NCBI GenBank assembly: GCA_963823735.1
Contig: CAWGMO010000002.1
Span: forward strand, 2,542,001-2,606,000
Direction of reading: 5' to 3'
DNA: 64,000 nt
Origin: Actinoallomurus sp963823735
GTDB taxonomy: Bacteria > Actinomycetota > Actinomycetes > Streptosporangiales > Streptosporangiaceae
Under the pieces are notes generated by a model. The model was not told the DNA's origin and did no database searches. It saw only the letters and a list, made by a program, of their open reading frames with translations. Positions 33,896 through 41,716 of this stretch are shown here, piece after piece. Position numbers and translations under genes: made by a program. How positions within the stretch are numbered: position 1 is the first letter of the stretch; each line of letters begins with the position of its first letter.

Positions 33896-34222
33896 ATGTT
33901 CCGACAGGGAGACCTTCTCATCGTGCCCGTTCCCGACGCGTCGGTTCCGGCCGACGCCCGCGCGTTGCCGGAGGCGGAGCGTGACGGCCGTGGGCGGCTC
34001 GTCCTCGCGCTCGGTGAGGTGACGGGGCACGCGCACGCGGTCGTCGCGTCCGGTGCGCTGCTGCGTGACCCCGACCCGCTGCGCCCCGACTACCTGCATC
34101 TTCCCTCCGGCGGGCGGCTCGTGCACGAGGAGCATGGCGCGATCTCGCTGCCCAAGGGCTGGTTCCGTGTGATCCGCCAGCGTGAGTACATCCCCGGCGC
34201 CGTACGGCCCGTCGCCGACTGA
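33896..34222 (+). CDS. Small conserved protein next to the DUF6745-like gene
   Basis: The 108-aa protein is cytosolic and proline/valine rich: M-F-R-Q-G-D-L-L-I-V-P-V, then G-R-L-V-L-A-L-G-E-V-T-G-H-A-H-A-V and L-P-K-G-W-F-R-V-I-R-Q-R-E-Y. The G-E-x-T-G-H-x-H motif suggests a small beta fold with possible metal-binding histidines (T-G-H-A-H). I know this type only as hypothetical. It precedes the DUF6745-like gene by 16 bp and is probably co-transcribed with it. Confidence 0.7.
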   Translation: MFRQGDLLIVPVPDASVPADARALPEAERDGRGRLVLALGEVTGHAHAVVASGALLRDPDPLRPDYLHLPSGGRLVHEEHGAISLPKGWFRVIRQREYIPGAVRPVAD

Positions 34223-34238
34223 GCACAGAAAGACGATC

Positions 34239-35327
34239 ATGGAGACTTCGGTGATGAGTGACTGGCGATCGGTGGCGATCGCCACCGGTCCGGCGGATCG
34301 GGAGCGTGCGGAGGCCGGAGTGCGCGCGGCGTACGCCGAGGCGGGGCTGGCCGGTCCCCGGCGTTTCGTGTGGGCGCCGTCGCCCGCGTTCGGCGCGGTG
34401 GCGGCCGTACTCCTGGACGACCCTCGGCACGCGGACGCGCTGCGGGAGGCCGGGCTGGGTGAGCTGGTGGATCAGGTCGTCGCCGTGCTCGGGGCGGCCG
34501 GCGCCGGGCGTCCGGTGCGCGACATCGTGCGCACCCGTGCCTGGGAGGCGGCGCGTGCCGCCGCCTGGGCCGAGCTCGGCGCGCAGGAGTGGTCGGCGGC
34601 GTGGGGGCGTACGGGCGGTGCCCTCTGGCAGCAGGTCAACGGGCTGGTCACCCGGATCCGGCGGGGGCTCGGCACGATGGGGAGCGGCGCGGCCGAGGCG
34701 CTGCTGCGCCAGGCGACCCTCGACGCGGTGCTCGGGCAGCATGACGCGCCGTGGCTGGCGCTGTTCGAGGCGGTGGGGCGGCTCGACGGCCTGACCGGCC
34801 TCGCGGAGACGGCACGTGCGGCGGGCTGGTGGTGGCCGTACGAAGAGCTCGCGATCGTCTGCGACCGGCCGTCGGAGCTGCACCGCGACGACCAGGCCCG
34901 GTTGCACCGCGGTGACGGTCCCGCGCTGGGCTACTCCGACGGGTTCGCGCTGCACGCCTGGCGCGGCATGCCGATCCCGGCGGACTTCTCCAACACGCTG
35001 GAGGGCCTCACGGCGAAGCGGATCGCCGCCGAGGAGAACGCGGAGCTGCGCCGCGTGATGCTGGAGATCTACGGGTTCGACCGCTACCTCGCGGAGATCG
35101 GCGCGCAGCCGGTCCACCGCGACGAGACCGGTGTGCTCTGGCGGATCGAGATGCCCGGCGACGAGGCCGTCGTCATGGTCGAGGTCGTCAACTCGACCCC
35201 GGAGCCGGACGGCACGAGCCGGACGTACCACCTGCGCGTGCCGCCGGGCACCCGCACCGCGCGAGAGGGCGTGGCCTGGGGGTTCGGCCTCACCGAGGGA
35301 GACTACGAGCCGGTACGCCAGACCTGA
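34239..35327 (+). CDS. DUF6745-type protein of the radical-SAM/LRR locus
   Basis: The 362-aa soluble protein has helical N-terminal and central regions (A-A-Y-A-E-A-G-L, A-R-A-A-G-W-W-W-P-Y-E-E-L-A-I-V-C-D-R-P) and the block L-H-R-D-D-Q-A-R-L-H-R-G-D-G-P-A-L-G-Y-S, which I associate with DUF6745. The C-terminal third is beta-rich. No catalytic motif was recognised. It converges on the STM4011-type radical SAM gene with a 38-bp overlap of the 3' ends. This association with radical SAM and repeat genes suggests a shared pathway. Confidence 0.72.
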   Translation: METSVMSDWRSVAIATGPADRERAEAGVRAAYAEAGLAGPRRFVWAPSPAFGAVAAVLLDDPRHADALREAGLGELVDQVVAVLGAAGAGRPVRDIVRTRAWEAARAAAWAELGAQEWSAAWGRTGGALWQQVNGLVTRIRRGLGTMGSGAAEALLRQATLDAVLGQHDAPWLALFEAVGRLDGLTGLAETARAAGWWWPYEELAIVCDRPSELHRDDQARLHRGDGPALGYSDGFALHAWRGMPIPADFSNTLEGLTAKRIAAEENAELRRVMLEIYGFDRYLAEIGAQPVHRDETGVLWRIEMPGDEAVVMVEVVNSTPEPDGTSRTYHLRVPPGTRTAREGVAWGFGLTEGDYEPVRQT

Positions 35328-36162
35328 CCGGGATCCGTTCGAGGACCCCACCGGCGAAGACGTCGTAGAGGCCGAGCGGTTCGAGGTGGACGTAGCCGAT
35401 GTGGCAGTCGCACACCGCGATCGGGCAGGCCCGGGGGCGCAGCGCGGTGCGGAACGAGCCGTCGTAGAGGTTGCCGAGCACCTCGGGTACGAAATGGCAG
35501 CGCCGCACCGTGCCGTCCCCGTCGACGGAGATCACGCTGTCGCCCGTGCGGCAGGGCAGGCCACGGCTGGCGTGCGGCTGCCGGCTGTGGCCGAACAGCG
35601 GGTCGATGCCGGTCCATTCGGCCGCGTCGGCGTCGGTGTAGGTGTGCCCGTCGGCGGCGTTCACCCACAGGTACGTCTCCGGTGGCAGGTCGGCGCGCAG
35701 CCGGTGGGCGTGCGGCAGGTTCTCGGGCAGGCCGACGATGCCCACGCTGTGGCGTACGTTCCGTTCGGTGAGCTCCCGGCATTTGCCGAGGAACCGCGCG
35801 TACTCCACCTGGCCGGGGTGGTAGGTCGCCCACAGCGCGAGCGTGGCCGGGTCCGCGTCGCCGACCCAGCCGAGCCGGGTGCTGAGGTTGGTCTGGATCG
35901 CGACGCGTTCCACGTGCGGCAGGTGGCTCAGCTCGGTCAGCGCCCGGCGGTACCAGGACCTTACGAGCCCCTCCCCCCAGGGCGTGAACAGGACCGAGAC
36001 ACCGTGCGACCGCGCCGCCACCCAGGCGGTGAAGCGTTCGAGGGCGGCCCGGTCGGCGCGGAGCTGTTCGGTGGTGTCGCGGCGCTTGGCGAACGGGCAG
36101 TACGGGCAGTCGTAGTCGCAGCTCGCGAGCGGCCCCCGGTACAGGATCGTCAGGTGGTCCAT
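35290..36162 (-). CDS. STM4011-family radical SAM protein
   Basis: The 290-aa protein has the SAM/iron-sulfur motif C-D-Y-D-C-P-Y-C (C-x3-C-x2-C) near residue 15, so it should make the 5'-deoxyadenosyl radical. A second cysteine set at the C-terminus (G-L-P-C-R-T-G-D, R-R-C-H-F, R-A-C-P-I-A-V-C-D-C-H) looks like a SPASM/twitch auxiliary-cluster domain, common in enzymes that modify peptides. It is the last gene of the STM4015-to-STM4011 operon, with a one-base TGATG overlap with STM4012. The substrate is unknown. Confidence 0.85.
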   Translation of the reverse strand: MDHLTILYRGPLASCDYDCPYCPFAKRRDTTEQLRADRAALERFTAWVAARSHGVSVLFTPWGEGLVRSWYRRALTELSHLPHVERVAIQTNLSTRLGWVGDADPATLALWATYHPGQVEYARFLGKCRELTERNVRHSVGIVGLPENLPHAHRLRADLPPETYLWVNAADGHTYTDADAAEWTGIDPLFGHSRQPHASRGLPCRTGDSVISVDGDGTVRRCHFVPEVLGNLYDGSFRTALRPRACPIAVCDCHIGYVHLEPLGLYDVFAGGVLERIPVRSGVPARSLPR

Positions 36163-37472
36163 CAGCGCGCCTCGTAGGCGTCCATGAGCGTCCGCACGCC
36201 CGGCGAGAACAGCGCCGGGCCGATCGCGTCGGAGTAGGCCAGGCCTTCGGGCGTGAGCCGGATGAGGTCCTGGTCCATCTCCAGCCGTCCCTGGTCCGCG
36301 AGGCCCGCCAGTTCGGCGGCGAAGTCGCCGGCCGCGTCGGTGCCGAACCGCCGCCGGTAGTCCGCCCGCCGCAGGCCGGACGCCTGGAGCAGCGACTGGA
36401 TGACGTGGCGGCGGCGCCGTTCGTCGTCGTCCAGCGTGAAGCCGACGCGCGCGGCGCCGAAGTCGGTGGTCCGCGCGTACTCGTCGATGATGCCGCGTGT
36501 GAGGCTCGCCCCGACGGCGTACTCGAAGGAGTAGTGCAGGCCCTCGGTGTAGGAGCGGGCGCCGCAGCCGAGGCCGACCATGCCGTCGGACTGGCAGCAG
36601 TAGGCGGTGCCGTCGCCGCCGGCGGACGGCCGCCGGAACATCCGCATCGACACCTGCTCGTAGCCGCGTTCGAGCAGGTGGTCGCGGCCGATCCGGTACA
36701 GCTCCAGCCGCTGGTCGTCCCAGCCGCGACCGCGGCGGCCGAGCCCGGTGAGCGGCCGGACGTACAGCGGGTACAGGTAGAGCTCCTCGGGCTCCCAGGA
36801 CAGCGCCCTGTCGAGGGAGTACCGCCAGGACCCGGGGGTCTGCCCGTCGATCCCGTAGATCAGGTCGATGTTGAGCGTGTCGAAGCCGACGGCGCGTATC
36901 CGGTCCAGCGCCGCCTCGACCTCGGCCGTCTTCTGCGGCCGGATCACGGCACGCGCCTCGGCGTCGACGAAGCTCTGCACGCCGATCGAGACGCGGGTCG
37001 CCCCACGGTCGGCGAGGACGTTCAGCCGGTCGGTGGTGGCGGTCGCCGGTGACGTCTCGACGCTCAGCGGGACCTCGGTGAGGTCCGCGAACCGCCCGGC
37101 GAGGTCGCAGAGGCGTTCCAGCTCCGGCGCCGTCAGGTACGTGGGCGTGCCGCCTCCGAACGCGGCGGTGGCGAACGACGCCTCGCCGAGCGCGTCGCGG
37201 ACGGCATCCGCCTGCCGCTCCAGCGCGTCGAGGTAGGCGTTCGTCAGCTCTTCGGGCGCGCCCGTACGCGTGAACAGGTTGCAGAAGCCGCAGCGCATCT
37301 CGCAGAACGGCACGTGCACGTAGAGGAAGAGCGCGTCGCGGCGCTCGGCGGCCCACACGTCGGACAGGCGTGGGCGCGGGGTGAGCGGCCGGTAGGCCGT
37401 CTTGTGCGGGTAGGCGTAGACATATCCCTGGTACGGGCTGGTCCATGCCGCGAGCGAGTTCGGCGAGGTCAT
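36162..37472 (-). CDS. STM4012-family radical SAM protein (HemN-like)
   Basis: The 436-aa protein has Y-V-H-V-P-F-C-E-M-R-C-G-F-C-N-L-F (C-x3-C-x2-C), G-G-G-T-P-T-Y, E-T-S-P and S-I-G-V-Q-S-F. These are landmarks of the HemN/coproporphyrinogen dehydrogenase-like family, followed by a HemN C-terminal-like winged region. No other haem genes are nearby, and the STM4012 group is distinct from haem synthesis. In HemN-like methyltransferases the same fold binds two SAM molecules, so methyl transfer is possible. ATG 37472 overlaps the upstream stop (ATGA). Confidence 0.87.
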   Translation of the reverse strand: MTSPNSLAAWTSPYQGYVYAYPHKTAYRPLTPRPRLSDVWAAERRDALFLYVHVPFCEMRCGFCNLFTRTGAPEELTNAYLDALERQADAVRDALGEASFATAAFGGGTPTYLTAPELERLCDLAGRFADLTEVPLSVETSPATATTDRLNVLADRGATRVSIGVQSFVDAEARAVIRPQKTAEVEAALDRIRAVGFDTLNIDLIYGIDGQTPGSWRYSLDRALSWEPEELYLYPLYVRPLTGLGRRGRGWDDQRLELYRIGRDHLLERGYEQVSMRMFRRPSAGGDGTAYCCQSDGMVGLGCGARSYTEGLHYSFEYAVGASLTRGIIDEYARTTDFGAARVGFTLDDDERRRRHVIQSLLQASGLRRADYRRRFGTDAAGDFAAELAGLADQGRLEMDQDLIRLTPEGLAYSDAIGPALFSPGVRTLMDAYEAR

Positions 37473-38257
37473 GGCAGTAGAAACTCCGCATACGGCACGG
37501 TCCATACGATCTCATGCCCGATCCGGTGACCTGTGTGGCCGTCCTCGCCGTACGCCGTCCCGTGGTCGGAGCAGATGATGACGAAGCAGGGGCGCCGCAT
37601 CCGGTCGAACAGGCCGCCGATGTGACGGTCGACGTACTCCAGCGCGGCGGCGTGGCTGGCGCGGGAGTCCTCGCCGCGCTCCGCGCCCTCGGCGTAGAAC
37701 CAGTTCGGCTGGTGCAGCGCGGACACGTTGACCAGCATGAACAGCCTCTGGTCGGCTGGAGTGCCCGCGACCACGTGCCCGGCGCGGGTGATCTGGTGTT
37801 CGAGCGAGGCCGGGTCGGTCACCCCGAACTCCGGCTCCCAGTGGCTCTCGGCGAACAGCCCCGGCAGGCTGGATCCGAGCGGGCCGCGCTTGTTGAAGAA
37901 CCCCACGCCGCCGACGCACACGGTGCGGTACCCGGCCTGGGCGAGCCCGGCCGGCAGGTCGGCGGCGTCGAACACCCACGTGCCGGACGCCGTCGTCTCG
38001 CTGCCGCCGAAGCGTGCCGCGAACGGCCGCGGGTGCGGGCCCGGCCGGTCGGGAGTCGGCAGGAACCCGGCGAGGAAGGCGGCGTGCGCCGCGTAGGTGA
38101 AGCTGCCCGGGGTGTGCCGCCGCTCCCACTTCCCGCCCGGTAGCAACGCCGCCAGGTTGGGCGTACGGCCGTCGGCCGCGAGTTCGGCCGCGACGTCGTA
38201 CCGCAGCGTGTCCAAGGTGACCATCAGCAGATCGTGGGTGCCCACGATGGCGTTCAT
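37469..38257 (-). CDS. STM4013/SEN3800-family hydrolase (sulfatase/alkaline-phosphatase fold)
   Basis: The 262-aa protein keeps the metal-binding ends of the alkaline phosphatase superfamily: L-L-M-V-T-L-D-T-L-R-Y-D near the start (Asp and Thr nucleophile position) and F-V-I-I-C-S-D-H-G-T-A-Y-G-E-D-G (Asp-His). The second motif is followed by H-T-G-H-R-I-G-H. There is no Cys/Ser-x-Pro-x-Arg sulfatase signature, so phospho-ester or related hydrolysis is more likely than sulfate removal. It overlaps its neighbours by 4 bp on each side. Confidence 0.85.
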   Translation of the reverse strand: MNAIVGTHDLLMVTLDTLRYDVAAELAADGRTPNLAALLPGGKWERRHTPGSFTYAAHAAFLAGFLPTPDRPGPHPRPFAARFGGSETTASGTWVFDAADLPAGLAQAGYRTVCVGGVGFFNKRGPLGSSLPGLFAESHWEPEFGVTDPASLEHQITRAGHVVAGTPADQRLFMLVNVSALHQPNWFYAEGAERGEDSRASHAAALEYVDRHIGGLFDRMRRPCFVIICSDHGTAYGEDGHTGHRIGHEIVWTVPYAEFLLP

Positions 38258-39330
38258 GTCGCGCACGCGAGGGCCTCCCTGCCCAGGGCGGAGACGATCT
38301 GGGCGGTGTAGGTGTCGAGGCCCTCGGCGCCGCCGCCCGGCAGCCCGGTCAGCCCCGGGAGGAGATCGCCGAAGGCGTTCACCTCCGCCACCGCGAGACG
38401 CCGCCCGCCGACGCCGACCAGCAGGTCGACGCCGACCATGAGGCTGCCGGGAAAGCAGGCCGCCGCCCGCGCGCAGACCTCCAGCGCCCGCCGCCATCCG
38501 TCCTCGCCGAGCCGCTCACGTACGGCGCTCAGGTCGCCGCGCGCCCCGCCGAGGTGGAGGTTCGTCATCGGGTGGCGGCTGGTGCGCACGACCGCGTGCG
38601 TCGGGGTGCCCGCGACCACCACCACGCGCAGGTCGAACGCGCGTCCGCCGATCGACGCCTTGGGCAGCCAGGCCTCGACGTGCAGGGCGTCCGGTGCGAG
38701 CGCGTCGACGAGCGCCGCGACCTCGGTCTCGCTCTCGTACGTGCGCACCCGCAGCGAGTTGTGCAGGACCCCGCAGGAGTCCCAGGCCGCGGAGGTGACG
38801 GCCTTGATCCGGCCCGGGGCCGTCTGCAGGGCGACGACCCCGGAGGCGGACGACCCGTGCGCGGGCTTGACGAACACGCGGTCCCGGCCGGCCTCCGCCA
38901 TGCGGGCCCGCAGCTCGTCGTAGCCGCGTACGGCCGGAAGCGCCGGCGGCACCGGCACGCCCGCCTCGGCGAGGCGTGCGTGACAGCGCCGTTTGTCGAA
39001 CATCACCGCGATCTCGCCGGTGTCGCCGAGCATCCGCGCACCGCCGGCGGCGGCGGTGATCCGCCGTAGTCCGGCGGTGAACGTGTCGTACCAGCGCGCG
39101 CTCCCGGCGACCCGCGTGGGATCGCCCGGCCCGCGCAGCAGCGCGTCGGTCTCGGCGTCCTCGCCCGGGGAGTCGATCCGCACCAGAGTGCCCGGCGCCA
39201 CGTGGACCGCGCCGCGCAGCACGTCGCGCCAGTCGATGACGACCGGCTCAGGCAGGCCCTGGCCGCGGCACGCCTCGGCGAACAGCGTCGCGCGCCGTCC
39301 GCCCGGAACGGCGACCACGGCGAACCTCAT
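38254..39330 (-). CDS. STM4014-family ATP-grasp-like protein
   Basis: The 358-aa protein shows ATP-grasp features: M-F-D-K-R-R-C-H-A-R-L (N-domain), D-R-V-F-V-K-P-A-H-G-S-S-A-S-G-V-V-A (ATP-binding Lys and glycine loop), R-A-F-D-L-R-V-V-V-V and L-A-V-A-E-V-N-A-F-G-D (metal-binding Glu-x-Asn). ATP-grasp enzymes join a carboxylate to an amine or thiol, often on peptides (RimK, RiPP ligases). With two radical SAM enzymes and a repeat protein, a peptide-ligase role is a reasonable guess. It is coupled by ATGA overlaps. Confidence 0.83.
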   Translation of the reverse strand: MRFAVVAVPGGRRATLFAEACRGQGLPEPVVIDWRDVLRGAVHVAPGTLVRIDSPGEDAETDALLRGPGDPTRVAGSARWYDTFTAGLRRITAAAGGARMLGDTGEIAVMFDKRRCHARLAEAGVPVPPALPAVRGYDELRARMAEAGRDRVFVKPAHGSSASGVVALQTAPGRIKAVTSAAWDSCGVLHNSLRVRTYESETEVAALVDALAPDALHVEAWLPKASIGGRAFDLRVVVVAGTPTHAVVRTSRHPMTNLHLGGARGDLSAVRERLGEDGWRRALEVCARAAACFPGSLMVGVDLLVGVGGRRLAVAEVNAFGDLLPGLTGLPGGGAEGLDTYTAQIVSALGREALACAT

Positions 39331-40256
39331 TCAGAGATCGCCACGTAGCGCCAGTCGCCGTCGGGCTCCTCCTGCTCGCTCAGATCGACGGTGACGCCGG
39401 GCAGCGCCGCCTGGATCCGCGTGACCATCCCGTCGCTGAGGAAGTGATGGTGCAGGTCGAGCCGCTTCAGGTGGGTGAGCGGCTGGCCGGACAGCAACGC
39501 CTCGGCGCCCTCGTCGGTCAGCATGCCCATCGCCAGGCTCAGCGACTCGAGCCGCGCGACGACCGGCGCGCCCGCGACCGCCCCCGCGACCTCGTCCTGG
39601 ATCTGGCTGTCCTCCAGCCCGAGATGCCGGAGCGCGGGCAGCCGCTCGCCGCCGAGAATGGGAGCGAGGTCGGCCACGGTCGCGTCGCCGCCGTAGTCGT
39701 CGACGCCGAGCCAGAGGTCCAGGTGCTCCAGGTTCGGCAGGTCGCTCGCCGCGACCGCGCGTACGACGCCGGCGGGCAGGCCGCCGGACTCGAACCTCAG
39801 CACCTTCAGGTTCTCGCTCTGGATGGGGTCCACGGTGAGCCCCTGGGCGCCGCGCACCTCGAAACGCGTCAGGCCGGGGAACACCTTGAACAGCGACGTG
39901 ATCTCGGAGTGCTCGATCCAGGAGATCTCCGACTCCTCCATCACGATGTCCCCGAGGAACAGCGCGCGGAGGTTCGGCAGCCTGCCGGCGGCGTCGACGA
40001 GCAGGCTCGTCACGGACACCGAGCCGGTGTCGTACGAGGCGCCCCAGTAGCCGATGACGAGGCTGGTCACCTGGGAGGTGTCGACCTTCTCCAGGAAGTC
40101 CTTGAGCAGCTCCTCGAACGGGCTCCCGTCGAAGTGGGTGGCGATCCGCCAGGCGGCGGAGGCCGGCGGAGGGAGCGCCTCCCCCTGTTCGACGGCCTGT
40201 GCGAAATCGACGATGGGAAGGCCATCGAATTCCGAGAGATGCTCTCCAACGGTCAT
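39327..40256 (-). CDS. STM4015-family leucine-rich-repeat protein
   Basis: The 309-aa protein has an N-terminal domain of about 90 residues, then at least five LRRs: L-P-N-L-R-A-L-F-L-G-D-I, L-K-V-L-R-F, L-P-N-L-E-H-L-D-L-W-L, L-P-A-L-R-H-L-G-L-E-D-S and L-K-R-L-D-L-H-H-H. The tail is acidic and ends D-W-R-Y-V-A-I-S-E, a short conserved-looking terminus that could be a recognition or modification site. It is the first gene of the five-gene operon. The ATG 40256 start gives M-T-V-G-E-H-L-S-E-F. I suspect it is substrate or scaffold for the enzymes downstream. Confidence 0.83.
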   Translation of the reverse strand: MTVGEHLSEFDGLPIVDFAQAVEQGEALPPPASAAWRIATHFDGSPFEELLKDFLEKVDTSQVTSLVIGYWGASYDTGSVSVTSLLVDAAGRLPNLRALFLGDIVMEESEISWIEHSEITSLFKVFPGLTRFEVRGAQGLTVDPIQSENLKVLRFESGGLPAGVVRAVAASDLPNLEHLDLWLGVDDYGGDATVADLAPILGGERLPALRHLGLEDSQIQDEVAGAVAGAPVVARLESLSLAMGMLTDEGAEALLSGQPLTHLKRLDLHHHFLSDGMVTRIQAALPGVTVDLSEQEEPDGDWRYVAISE

Positions 40257-40338
40257 GCCGTACACCCTTCTTCGCTGACGGTCAGACACGTCTACCAGAA
40301 GGGGCGGACAACCCGCGCGAACTGGACGAGTCTTTCGC

Positions 40339-40369
40339 TTGAACTGGTGCGCGCTCCAGCTCGTAGCGT
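40339..40369 (+). promoter_or_regulatory. MerR-controlled promoter with 19-bp spacer (aldo/keto reductase)
   Basis: TTGAAC (40339-40344) and TAGCGT (40364-40369) are separated by 19 bp containing a near-palindrome (CTGG...CCAG). The long spacer is the hallmark of MerR-activated promoters. ATG 40377 is 8 bp past the -10 box, so the mRNA is probably leaderless. Confidence 0.75.
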
Positions 40370-40376
40370 CCCTGAC

Positions 40377-40856
40377 ATGGAGTATCGATTTCTCGGCAGG
40401 TCCGGGCTTCGGGTCAGTGAGCTGTGCCTCGGCACGATGATGTTCGGCGAGATGGGCACGGGCCCCAACGACGACGGCCTGTCGCGCAAGCACATCCTCG
40501 ACGCGGTGCGGGCCAGGCCGTCGGAGGGCACCCGCGTGAAGCGGGAGTCCGAGGACGGGTCGATCCCCTGGGACGGGTACGCCACCGAACGCACCTGGCG
40601 GGTCGTCGACGAGGTCGCCGCGATCGCGGCGGAGACCGGCCGTACGGCGGCACAGGTGTCGCTGCGCTGGCTGATCCAGCGCGAGCCGGTCACCGCCCCG
40701 ATCGTCGGCGGGCGCACCCTCGAACAGGCCAAGGACAACCTGGCCGCCGCCCAGTGGTCACTGACGGCCGAGCAGATGGACCGGCTCACCGCCGCGAGCG
40801 CGCCCGGCACGGTGCCGTACCCGTACGACGTCCTGGAGCGCCTGTCGCGCCGCTAG
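40377..40856 (+). pseudogene. Aldo/keto reductase with large in-frame internal deletion
   Basis: The 159-residue product starts like a normal aldo/keto reductase (L-G-R-S-G-L-R-V-S-E-L-C-L-G-T-M-M-F-G) and ends like one (V-S-L-R-W-L-I-Q-R-E-P-V-T-A-P-I-V-G-G-R). About 170 central residues are absent: after R-K-H-I-L-D-A-V it jumps to R-A-R-P-S-E-G-T-R-V. The catalytic Asp-Tyr-Lys-His set and most of the TIM barrel are lost, so it cannot be active as a reductase. The reading frame is preserved across the join. Its stop overlaps the converging merR stop (CTAG). Confidence 0.82.
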
Positions 40857-41233
40857 GCGGGCTTGGCGATGGTCTCGCCGGCGTCCCGGTAGTGGGCGAT
40901 CTTGTCGTCGATCACCGAGACGGCGGAACGGATCTGTTCGATGTCGTCGAGCAGGCGCTTGCGGTGCAGACGCAGCATCTCGACGGGTTCGGTGGACGTC
41001 GCCGCCCCTTCGCGCAGTACCCCGACGAAGCGCCGCAGGTCCCCGATCCCCATTCCGGACCGTCGCAGGCAGGTCAGCACGTCCAGCCAGGCCAGGTCGC
41101 CCTGGCTGTACGTGCGGCGTCCGCCGGTGTCGCGGCGTACGGGGCCGATCAGGCCCTCGCGCTCGTAGTAGCGCAGGGTGTCCAGGCTGAGGCCTGTGCG
41201 GTCGGCGGCATCGCTCGGTGAGAACCACGTCAT
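40853..41233 (-). CDS. MerR-family transcriptional regulator
   Basis: The 126-aa protein has a MerR winged HTH (L-S-L-D-T-L-R-Y-Y-E-R-E-G-L-I, G-G-R-R-T-Y-S-Q-G-D), a coiled dimerisation helix, and no C-terminal effector domain beyond it. One central Cys (L-T-C-L-R-R-S-G-M) is present. It matches the subgroup that controls aldo/keto reductases. Two closely similar operators, one at its own promoter and one at the reductase promoter, indicate autoregulation plus control of the reductase gene. Confidence 0.9.
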   Translation of the reverse strand: MTWFSPSDAADRTGLSLDTLRYYEREGLIGPVRRDTGGRRTYSQGDLAWLDVLTCLRRSGMGIGDLRRFVGVLREGAATSTEPVEMLRLHRKRLLDDIEQIRSAVSVIDDKIAHYRDAGETIAKPA

Positions 41234-41239
41234 GGTCAG

Positions 41240-41270
41240 ATCCTCCAAGCTGGAGCGCACTCCAGGTCAA
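41240..41270 (-). promoter_or_regulatory. MerR autoregulatory promoter with 19-bp spacer
   Basis: On the minus strand TTGACC is followed by a 19-bp spacer holding CTGGAGTGCGCTCCAG (16-bp dyad with a central mismatch) and then GAGGAT. The reductase promoter matches 21 of 25 bases here. The merR ATG is 7 bp past the -10 box, again suggesting a leaderless transcript. Confidence 0.75.
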
Positions 41271-41398
41271 GTATCCCTCGCGCGCTCCTCAGGCCCACGG
41301 TAGCGTCGTTCACGTCGGGCGAACTCGGAGGTGATCACGGTGCATCCGGTCTCATGACGGCCCCAGCCCGGGGCGTCACGGAGCCGAAAGGTGACCGT

Positions 41399-41701
41399 AT
41401 GAGCAAGACCGACAAGACCCGGCCCTGGTGGGTGCGGATGGCGGACGCACCGATGGTGACCTGCCTGCCCGTACACGATCACCGGTTCGGGGTGTGCACG
41501 CTGCCGGACGAGATCAGTGCCGACGGCGCGTCCGTGAGCCACCGTACGGGCGGCTGCTACTGGCGTGCCACCGACCACTACGTGTTCGACCTCGGCGGCG
41601 TCGGCGGAGGCCGGGAGTGGTACTGCTTCCGGCGTGAGGAGCGCCGCCGCGGCCGCCGTCAGGCGCGCCGCGAGCTGCGCGCCTATCGCGGGAACGACTG
41701 A
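41399..41701 (+). CDS. Small hypothetical protein
   Basis: The 100-aa protein begins M-S-K-T-D-K-T-R-P-W-W-V-R-M-A-D and has two H-D-H/W-Y-C-F-R type motifs (P-V-H-D-H-R-F-G-V-C, R-E-W-Y-C-F-R-R-E-E-R-R-R-G-R-R) and a strongly basic C-terminus. Three Cys and several His could bind metal or nucleic acid. I recall similar actinobacterial proteins only as hypothetical. It lies 15 bp before the cobalamin-binding-protein gene and may share its transcript. Confidence 0.65.
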   Translation: MSKTDKTRPWWVRMADAPMVTCLPVHDHRFGVCTLPDEISADGASVSHRTGGCYWRATDHYVFDLGGVGGGREWYCFRREERRRGRRQARRELRAYRGND

Positions 41702-41716
41702 GAGTCAGGCGGCGGA

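Noticed and set aside
39444..40376. Upstream extension of the aldo/keto reductase frame
   Set aside because: It is antisense to the LRR gene; the MerR-type promoter and ATG 40377 define the start.
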